This document shows positions 56,138-64,000 of a stretch of 64,000 nucleotides of DNA, one piece after another (positions within the stretch are counted from its first letter, which is position 1; every line of letters begins with the position of its first letter). The position numbers and the translations under genes were made by a program. Below the pieces are notes generated by a model. The model was not told the DNA's origin and ran no database searches. It worked only from the letters and a program-made list of their open reading frames with translations. Origin of the DNA: Hippasteria phrygiana (taxonomy: Eukaryota > Echinodermata > Asteroidea > Valvatida > Goniasteridae); NCBI GenBank assembly GCA_037893225.1, contig JAZGUH010000274.1, forward strand, positions 1-64,000. Reading direction: 5' to 3'.

Positions 56138-56511
56138 ATGCTGAAAATGAGCGTACAGATCGCGGAGATGGACCGGCCACTGTCGAGGGGAAGTGACGGC
56201 CCGGTCAGCCCGGGTTGCAGCGAGTCCGGCTCGGAGTCCGACACGGCGGCCTGCGGCGATTCCCCCGGTACCATGGACCCTCGTTTCCCGCCGTCCATCC
56301 GTGATGCCGTGTCCCGCGTACTGAAGGGATACGACTGGTCGCTCGTGCCCATGCCCACGCGTGTGGTCGGCAATCCCAACGCCAAGCCGCACATCAAGAG
56401 GCCCATGAATGCCTTTATGGTGTGGGCCCAGGCAGCTCGAAAGAAACTGGCCGATCAGCATCCTCACCTACACAACGCCGAGCTCAGCAAGACACTGGGG
56501 CGGTTGTGGAA
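56138..56511 (+). CDS. SoxE: SoxE transcription factor, coding exon 1
   Basis: Encodes residues 1-124 and two bases of codon 125 of a predicted 465-aa nuclear HMG-box factor of the Sox8/9/10 group. In order: an acidic/Ser-rich N-terminus (SESGSESD, about 28-35); the SoxE-specific dimerisation region (about 50-85, [20 protein letters not shown]); and the first two thirds of the HMG box from about 86 ([20 protein letters not shown], then [15 protein letters not shown]). The exon ends TGG AA before a good donor, GTGAGT at 56512. This phase-2 break in the HMG box is where vertebrate SOX9 has its first intron (known gene structure). Start choice: ATG 56138 is longest but has a poor context; ATG 56147 (A at -3) and ATG 56168 (G at -3, G at +4) are alternatives that would shorten the protein by 3 or 10 residues. 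SoxE factors act in ectoderm, skeletal, neural and gonad programmes; the role here is inferred from family. Confidence 0.95.
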
Positions 56512-59083
56512 GTGAGTAACAACATCAATTTCTGTGGTCTTTGATTTATAATTGATTTGTGATCATGGTAATATAATGTACGGTTCACAGTTCTGTTTTA
56601 CTTAACTGCTAATGCTATTGTATAAAATTGATTTGATGTCGCATTTCTCAATGCAGAACACTCATTTTAAACTCTCGTTTTCCATCACTAACTTTTGAAA
56701 TGCTAGTCAGGATTTTGCACGCATGTATCCTGCCAAATTTTGGGCTATTGCTGCAGGTTTAAATCGTTTTCCAGCCGAGGTTTTTAATTTACACAGAAAA
56801 GTGGCCAGATTGTTCCCTCGTACTAAAAAAAAACCGCAAAAATTAAAGTTGACGGTTTATATTAGTGTGTGTTGTTTATTTGAAATTGGTTTGTGATTTC
56901 TATGAAGGATCGGTACGTTGTTTGCTTTTAACTACTAAAATGTATGCAATTGGTTTGATATTCGTACTATGGCCGCTCGTGCAATATGTAACCAGAATTT
57001 GGTGCAAGATTACTTTAACATACAGATCACAACATGATCACAGATCGTTGAATAAATATTTCATGTTGAAGTCAAAATTTAACATTTCAGTCAAACTTGT
57101 ATTTCATCACGATCGTTTTTAAAAGTGGATTTAAAGGCAAGCATAATAGAGCTCGCGGAATAGGAAAATGTGGTCAATTTATTGCAGTGCTCACTATATA
57201 TATAAACCTCCTTTTGTGAAGACAATAAATAATTATTGCCTGGAGGTTATAACAAAAGAACAATACCTGAAGAGAATTTAGTAAATTAATTAATAGTGTT
57301 TAATGATAAAGCTTTGGTGGAGCTGACGACACAGTAATGCAGGCAGTGTTTAAACTGTGATTCAACATGAAATGACAAATTTTCATCTGAGTCGCGAGAG
57401 AATATTGAAAAATCGTTTCAGCAGTGATTCTGTGCACGTTCACGTGGGCTTATACTTTGCTTGTTGAGATCGAAATATATAAAAGCGACGGTGTTTTTGG
57501 AGGTCTTCGGGTAAAATTTTCTCGAAGAGGACAGCATTTAAGAAATTCAGACAAATGATTCTCAGGAGGATTGGTACTAACTTGTATCATCTTTACAAAC
57601 AATGAGCTTTCGGAATTTCAGATTAAAAATAATCGTTTTCAATCATTACCAAAGCTATAATCATACCGCTATTTGTGAATGACATAAACGGTGGGGTAAA
57701 AACGGGCCTCGAGCCATACATTGGACTCGTAAATATCGATTACATGTACATGTACATGTACATGTACATGTACTATAATGTGTATGACCTATAGGCCTAG
57801 CCCTTACCAAGTTTCCCGTTTTAGGAGGTGTGCTCTAAAACAAACACCTTGACCGTAAATCACAACTGATGCCTATCCAGTGCATAGCTGAGTAGTGACG
57901 GGCTATATAGGCGCGTCTCCAGCCCCCATCAAACTTCCCAAGTTCACCCCTACCTATCTAAAATCTCCTTGCACAACCGAAAGTATTCAGGTGTAAAGTA
58001 TGGCACCGCTGGCGCTTAAACATGGCGCCCGTGTGGCATATAAAGAGCTTTGATCTGTACAATTAATCTTGGCAACGTCTCTTTGGTATTTCTGCTCGAT
58101 TGCTTATAATGTACAATATGCTCCACGCTGTCAAGCTAACAAATTTTTTGAAAGGAATCTATCTGCGGTGTATGTGTTTTTCTCTCTGATCCATTGAGAC
58201 TTGGTCTCGCCTGACTGAACGCCGACATGGCGTTCTGTCAGTCCAAATATTAGTCGTTATATTAGCTGGAATTCGTACTTCCAAACGGCCATTGTGGAGC
58301 TATATGAAAATGAAAGATTCCTTGTGTATTCTTAGACGTGAATAACCCTCAGAATCAAAAGAGGATCCGTATGAATGATGGATGGGACGTCTACATAATG
58401 TCCACAATTTACATAGGGGATCTTTCACCCTTTCGTACGGCACCGGAGCTCGTTTTGCCTCAGCTGAGCCGGGATGAACCCTGGAAAAGTGCAGTGGCGC
58501 GGTTCTACCAGGATAACGATCCGGCAATTTTTGAATAAAAAAAAACCAGCGGTCAAAATTGATATTTATTTCAGACATTTGTGCTTTCATTTTTTAGTTC
58601 AGACTCTCCCCTTTGTTGGCACGGCAGTGAGCAAAAGCTCGACCTTGAACTGAGGTCAGAACTTAAACCAACAGGCCATCAACTACATGTATATAACCTG
58701 TCACTTAAAATTAAGTGGTGTGGATGAAGAAAATTAATGGTTAACTCGGAATACCTCAGTTATGTGCCTTTTCATATACAATTCTAATCTCAGAAATCGG
58801 TAATTGAAAAATTGCACTTCAGGTTCAAGTCGTCAGTAAAAATCTGTTACGTCAATTAATCAAGCACTTCAGAAGATTCGAATAAACCAATATCTTCTCA
58901 AATATGATCTCAGCTGTCACAAGCACCAAATTTAGTTACCTCTTGTTCATGAAATTGACACTTCTTGTTAGTAGTTTTATGAGACAAAAAATAATCACCT
59001 TGGTTCATTTCTATTCCATCCCTTTTGTGCAATTCTGAAACTGAGCGCTTATTTATTGTTTTTTTCCCTCCTCCCCTCTGCAG
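56512..59083 (+). other. SoxE: SoxE intron 1 (phase 2)
   Basis: Donor GTGAGT at 56512; acceptor TTTTTTTCCCTCCTCCCC then TCTGCAG ending at 59083. 2572 bp. The content is AT-rich and mostly repeat-free apart from a (TACATG)n microsatellite at 57741-57773. A 13-bp-arm hairpin (CTGACTGAACGCC / GGCGTTCTGTCAG) lies at about 58211-58241. Frames at 56865-57122 and 58338-58538 have no family features. Enhancers could be present; none can be named. Confidence 0.9.
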
Positions 59084-60107
59084 ACTTTTGTCCGAGCTTG
59101 AAAAGCAGCCCTTTATTGAGGAGGCAGAGCGCCTTCGTCAGCAGCACAAGAAAGACTACCCAGACTACAAGTACCAGCCCAGACGACGCAACAAGAACAA
59201 ACCCGGCAAGGGACCTATGAGCTCTGAGCCACTCATCTGCAAGGGCTCTCGCTCCCCCGGCGACACAGGCAGCGAAGACGGTAGCGAGAGGTATGCCATG
59301 CGTGCCATACCTCAGCAGAACAGTCCACCAACTCCGCCCACCACACCCAAGGAGGAGGCAGAATGCCTGAATGGCCAGCCACCGCAGAAGCGCATGAAGT
59401 ACATCCAGTTGAAGGGGGAGCGACAACACCAGCAGCTCCCGATGGACCTGGCAGGGGTTGACGTCCGGGACCTGAGCAGCGACATGATGGCCAATATGGA
59501 TGGCCTGATCAATGAGGATCTAGATCGCTACTTGATCACGAGCCAGGGTCAGCATCAGCAGGCGCCACCACCGCACAGCCCCAAATGCAGCACCTACGCC
59601 ATGATGAATGTCTGCCAGAACATTAACCGATCAGAGCAGTGGCTTAGCAGACAGAGTGTCCCACAAATCCCTGTCTCCAGCGAGTTGAAGCTGGAGGATG
59701 AGATGTTGTCTCCTGATCACCATCACTACTCTGCGTCACCTACCTCAAACCAAGTCCAGCCTTATGATTTCAGCATGCAGCACCAGTATGCAGCCGAGTA
59801 TCCCACCATGACTGCCCAGTCCTATGACTACCCCCAACAGCCATCCCAAGCCCACCAGGCACAGTTGGGCTACTACACCAACAACCCTCACAGTCCCTCG
59901 GCAGCTTCCACTTTACCTGCATCCTACCAGTACCCTGCTCAGCAGTCCTCCCCCAATCACACTCCATACGGCCTCCTAGAAGGTGCACAGCCTGTCCTGA
60001 CTGAAGCACGCACATGGGACACCTACCAACAGAACCATGCCAGGTCTTGGGAGGACCAGACTGCCCGCTCCACAGACAAAACATGTAAAAGAAGTCCCAT
60101 CAACTAA
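59084..60107 (+). CDS. SoxE: SoxE transcription factor, coding exon 2 (C-terminal part)
   Basis: Completes codon 125 and encodes residues 126-465, stop TAA at 60105-60107. It begins with the last part of the HMG box ([20 protein letters not shown], about 137-156) and a basic tail [11 protein letters not shown], the second nuclear localisation signal. Residues about 205-217 are Pro/Thr-rich. Residues 250-275 ([17 protein letters not shown], then NEDLDRYL) match the central transactivation motif of SoxE proteins. A possible SUMO site LKLE has its lysine at 327. The Q/S/P/Y-rich C-terminal region includes QSYDYPQQ and GYYTN, like the vertebrate C-terminal activation domain. The exact C-terminal TQLTRP-type end of vertebrate SoxE is not seen; the ORF ends KRSPIN. 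No intron interrupts this part, whereas vertebrate SOX8/9/10 have a second one. Confidence 0.93.
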
Positions 60108-60205
60108 CTATTAGAGAAGGCACACCAACTAACTCTGATGTGCAGAAGACCCATCAACTAACTTATTTAAGAAGCACATCATTGCCATGTACACTTGAAG
60201 AACCC

Positions 60206-60318
60206 TGTACATAAACTTTAGAGGACTTATTTTCTGAACTTGCTGTGCATGTCCAGTTAAGTTTTTATAAACATTTTTGTTTTCATTCAATGTCTTGTAC
60301 AAAGTTGCCTTGTAAATA
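60206..60318 (+). promoter_or_regulatory. Pair of Pumilio-type response elements
   Basis: TGTACATA at 60206-60213 and TGTAAATA at 60311-60318 both fit the UGUANAUA consensus (established). They lie within 210 nt of the SoxE stop on the sense strand. Post-transcriptional control by a PUF protein is inference. Confidence 0.35.
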
Positions 60319-61860
60319 TAATTTCATATCTTTATAAGTTACACAGCCCAAGTCAGCCATAGGATGGGGTTGACAGGTTCAGAGGTCAACAGGTGCTACT
60401 TTCTCCCCAGCTCCAACACTGGGAACTTGGAGTTGATTAACCCGAACTCCCTAGGTGTCAAAAATCGCATTGAAATTGGAGGACTGAAGACTGTTAGGGT
60501 TAATTGGTTTGCTTGAAAAAATTCCTCTCATTGGGAGAGAGTCTTACACAGAGGTGTCGTTCAGATGGAGGGCTAACTCTTGAGACAGCCACGAAACTGG
60601 CTAGCTCCACCTAAATTTCATTGAAATGCAACTTAGAACTAACTGAAGATAACAATTTCAGAGATCGCCAGGAGTCAGACAGGACCTGGTTGACCTGAGG
60701 CTCATTCTTCTGAATGGTATTCGTGAGGCTGACAACTCTGAGATCTTTATCTGCCAGTTCCCAGATTATCTCATGTTGCTGCATCTGAATAGTTTCTACA
60801 GTAGTCCTGCAACAGTATAAGAATACTTTCATAATCATGGAATCTCGCTGTGAGTTGGAACTTGGCTCTAACTCTTACAGCGATGAATCTCTCAAGGCCG
60901 GACTCAATTTCACTGCTTAAAATCCAATCAATTTCAAATAAACACCACCAAATACCCCTGTGCCAAGGAGCATGCTGGTACTTTTGATGGACTTTTGATG
61001 GGATGTACGTTATATTTTAATTTGTTCCGTCATGAAATGTAAATGTTGAAATTACACAAAGCTCATGTCTTCCAAACAAAAAGTGCTTTTTATACATATT
61101 TTTAAAATTGATACAGTGTTTACCTTCTTAGAATTTGCTTCCAGATGCATAACATTTGCTGTCTTCCTCAATTTGGGAATTTGTTTTCTAAATTCAGAAG
61201 TTATATTCATCATTTTATTCTAACATAAAAAAAGCTGGAAAAGTTCCTCATTTCCAAAAATAAAAGTTTCTACACATGTTAGATGAGAGTAAAACCTCTT
61301 TCATAAAAAAGGAATTTCCATATCAAGACTGATTATATTTAGTCTTATCAATTCCATATCGTGAGAACCATCACACAGTGCACATCAGAAATCTTATTTT
61401 CCAAAATATATTTTGACCGAATGAAAAAGTTGTGTTTTTTATATCACAGATGTATATTTTAAGAAACGTTTTAGAAAAATGAGTGGACATGAGAAAGTGC
61501 ACACCCATGTACAAAATTTACGCGTTTTTTGTTATGTTTTGTTTTGGTTTTTATTTTGTATAAGGAAAAGGATGTTCTGAAACGGTGAATGAATTGCCTT
61601 TTATAAGTTTTTATTAGTGTACATAGCTGAAAGAGAGCCAATTTGGTTAAGATGATTGTACTGATGTTAATGTTTAAGTTTTTTGCGAGGTTTGATTTTT
61701 CTAGATAGGCTCCCGATTTTGGGGAAGTGATATTTTGGGTTAAAGCTTGAATGCCACCTAAGAATGTTTCCGAATCCCACAAGGGCTTGGCATCAAGATT
61801 TCTGCACCATGTGTTTTGCATTTTTAAGAGTAGCTGTTGGCAAACTGCAATTTGTTCAGC

Positions 61861-61876
61861 CATGGAGGGAAGGATG
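61861..61876. mobile_element. Micro-insertion, 16 bp, one-armed, with 7-bp TSD
   Basis: CATGGAGGGAAGGATG is flanked by GTTCAGC (61854-61860 and 61877-61883). Same start as the other four insertions but without the mirrored arm. It lies in the probable SoxE 3' UTR. Confidence 0.5.
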
Positions 61877-62240
61877 GTTCAGCCAAGGACCACACAAGCC
61901 TTGCAGGGTAGAGGTCCGTCTCTGGTACCATCACAGAGGCACCATGACCATTAACTAACACTGCACATGTGGTCTTTTTACCGCTGTCATAAATTTCCAG
62001 TGATGTCTCCATTTCTGGAGGGGAAGTGTCTATCCTACTCATCCATAAAAATTAAATTTGGGGTTCCATGGGGGATTAGGAAAACCCACCAGGCTCTCAC
62101 AGAGAAGTAGGGTCATTACATGGGTTCAAATCAAATTGTGGGGCGATTTGTTTATTTTGGGGGGTTGGGGTGTCTGGCTGTTAATGGCTCTGGTTATTGT
62201 TTTACCAAACATAAAAATAAATTACTTTGACATCTGACCT

Positions 62241-62719
62241 TTTTTTTTTTCCTGACCCAGAGGCACTTGGGACTTGGGGGGATTGGCAAGGTGCATACAT
62301 GTTTAATGTATCTTGGGGGGGGGGGGGGGGGGGGCTGGCAAATGAATTTACAGGTCAGGAATTTTTTCTAGAATTATCAAAGGAATAATGAGAAACAGTT
62401 GGTACAGTGTAAACCGGGCGCTGTTAAGTTTTTCAGGAGTTTTCTTGGGGAGCCAAGCTGCTTTGTTTTATAAGATACACATTCACTCATGATGTTTGTA
62501 TTATTTCTCATTTTTGTAAATCGCTTACCAAGGCTCTGAGTTTTAATTTTACATTCCTGTTTCTTTTATTTATGAAACATGTACATGTATTTATGTCTAT
62601 ATTGGGATACAGAGTGTCCTGCTTTGTTGAACGTATTAAATCATTCACCGAGAGTTATTAAAACAATTGGTTGGTTGCCTGCCCTTGATTTGGAAATAAG
62701 ATTTTGTATTGAACATTTA
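62241..62719. other. Downstream sequence with poly-G tract
   Basis: Poly-G at 62315-62333. T-rich otherwise; it may still be SoxE 3' UTR if a distal poly(A) site is used. No gene. Confidence 0.35.
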
Positions 62720-62726
62720 GTTAGCT

Positions 62727-62756
62727 CATGGAGGAAGGATATATCCTTCCTCCATG
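62727..62756. mobile_element. Micro-palindrome insertion, 30 bp, with 7-bp TSD
   Basis: A perfect palindrome with arms CATGGAGGAAGGATA, flanked by GTTAGCT (62720-62726 and 62757-62763). It is the longest of the five and gives the longest view of the shared terminal sequence. Confidence 0.65.
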
Positions 62757-62962
62757 GTTAGCTACATATGCAATCAGGGCTATAGACTATGATATACTCT
62801 GCAGAGTACAGCTTATTATGATACTGTGGCTATATAAACTACATGTAATAGCCCTGTTTATACTGAAGTTGATTTAGAAAAGGGAATCAACTAGGGGATG
62901 GTCGTAGGTTGTAGCCCTGCAGGGTAGGGTGGGACTGGTGGAGGGGCGGAGTCCAAGGCAGG

Positions 62963-63469
62963 GTGGGGGAGGAAGTGCATGGAAGGGATACAACGTACCA
63001 GGTTAGGTGTCCAGTCATGTCCCTGGCCCAGCCCAGTAAAGTCTTCAACCCACTGAATAAGGACGACGGCCACAGCCGCGGTTTGAAAAGGACCACCTGG
63101 CCGGTTGTCATCTGTATGCACATTCCTGCACATATTCGATCCATTGTTTGCCTACTGTGTGTTACACAGGCCATATTGGTATACCAGCACCCCATCAATA
63201 ACAGCCGGAGAGAATGGGTTAAAGTTGACCCTTCTGTGACCCAGGGTGAAGGGGAAGAGGAGGTTAGTCATGATCCACCTGTCACCCTATCCCCACATCA
63301 CCAATGTATTGTCTGCAAAGCAATTTATGACAGGTGTTTCTATTTTGCATGCATGCTCCGTTTAACATGTTTGACACTGGCAAATAAATTCTTCAAAACT
63401 CCCCCTGAAATTGTAGGTAAAAATTGTTACATACATGACCGTGTTGTAGTAAAGGGGTGCTGGTGTTAG
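62963..63469 (+). CDS. Unrecognised 168-codon ORF
   Basis: Longest non-repetitive frame outside SoxE. It has no signal peptide, clear domain or Kozak context. It includes two cysteine-bearing stretches (CLLCVTQ, HHQCIVCKAIYDRCFYFACM) and an AATAAA inside it (63383). A frame this long can arise by chance in 64 kb. It could be an exon of a neighbouring gene or noise. Confidence 0.12.
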   Translation: MGEEVHGRDTTYQVRCPVMSLAQPSKVFNPLNKDDGHSRGLKRTTWPVVICMHIPAHIRSIVCLLCVTQAILVYQHPINNSRREWVKVDPSVTQGEGEEEVSHDPPVTLSPHHQCIVCKAIYDRCFYFACMLRLTCLTLANKFFKTPPEIVGKNCYIHDRVVVKGCWC

Positions 63470-63569
63470 TTTGGTTGGCTCTGGATCTGTGGTCTGGCAA
63501 ATACATGTATTTAGTATTTGCTTTGGAAAAAGGCAGTTTTGCCTTTCCACTCCTAGTCAAATAAAAAAA

Positions 63570-64000
63570 AACAGAAACAGCCGAGAATCTGGTTTCAATA
63601 TCATGAGAAGACATAGGCCTACCCACAATGCGAGCACATCGACCTCACAAGCACGTCCCTGGCCGAAAAAATAAATGAGAAAAAGTACTCGAGCAGGTCA
63701 ACAAACGCCATGCATTATGAAGTTTTGTCCAAATCTGCCAAACCGTGCACCAAAAGAACTATTTCTTGGAAACTTTCTTTTTATACAAACTGTAAAAAAA
63801 AAACACAAAAAAAAACCATACCTAAGTAACACGATTTGCCACACAAAATAACAAAAGAACCCAAAGTGAACTTGTGCACAATCTGTCAAGTAATGCATAA
63901 ATAATTTCTCTTTTGGTGTTCAAGAGGTCGGAATAATCCTGCGGGTCACTCTGAAATTTATATTTTAATTAGTGATTGATATTGCTACAGCCAGCTATAG
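63570..64000. other. Unassigned window end
   Basis: AT-rich, poly-A at 63795-63817. No gene seen. Confidence 0.35.

Larger units (their letters stand above)
60108..62240 (+). other. SoxE: Probable SoxE 3' UTR
   Basis: AT-rich, nearly repeat-free sequence directly after the stop. Perfect AATAAA signals at 60937-60942, 61259-61264 and 62216-62221 (further ones at 63383 and 63560) allow 3' UTRs from about 0.85 to over 2 kb. Two Pumilio-type words are near its start. The minus-strand frames in this stretch have no family features. The end cannot be fixed without transcripts. Confidence 0.5.

Noticed and set aside
58211..58241. Intronic hairpin in SoxE as a microRNA
   Set aside because: Arms of only 13 bp and a 5-base loop are too small for a miRNA precursor.
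58338..58538. 66-aa ORF in the SoxE intron as an extra exon
   Set aside because: No SoxE homology, and the HMG box is continuous without it.

Overview
Eukaryotic, intron-containing, repeat-dense DNA with one clear protein-coding gene, a SoxE (Sox8/9/10-type) transcription factor on the + strand at the right end (coding exons 56138-56511 and 59084-60107). The organism is probably a marine invertebrate deuterostome, most likely an echinoderm. This rests on the single SoxE gene with both the SoxE dimerisation region and HMG box, the compact 2.6-kb intron, frequent AGGCCTA-type words and the very high density of small foldback DNA transposons; it is inference, not a species call.

Layout. From 1 to about 53,300 I recognise no host gene. 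This part is a graveyard of mobile DNA: about twelve copies of one TTAA-flanked MITE with a GTCGGCCGAC centre; a 1.9-kb TIR element with palindromic subterminal arrays (18058-19953); smaller TIR/foldback elements; tRNA-derived SINEs; one broken LINE reverse-transcriptase fragment (minus strand, about 3534-4565); and three long pentanucleotide arrays near 9 kb, 39.4 kb and 42.6 kb. Many elements are nested, and several keep target-site duplications (TSDs) that can be read directly. The long repetitive reading frames here (TTTGG, GGGGT and GTGCC arrays) are microsatellite artefacts.

From about 53.3 kb to the end the sequence is mostly unique. It holds a GC-richer promoter/5' UTR region with two CCAAT boxes, a TATA-like box and two short upstream ORFs, then the SoxE gene with one phase-2 intron inside the HMG box, then a long AT-rich 3' UTR candidate with Pumilio-type motifs and several AATAAA signals.

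The most unusual signal is a set of five tiny (15-30 bp) insertions that all begin CATGGAG and end ATG, four of them perfect palindromes. Each is flanked by a perfect 7-bp direct repeat. They lie at 27157, 50223, 55547, 61861 and 62727; one sits in a SINE whose sister copies show the empty site, and three lie in or around SoxE. They look like ultra-short mobile insertions or end-to-end remnants of an unidentified transposon.
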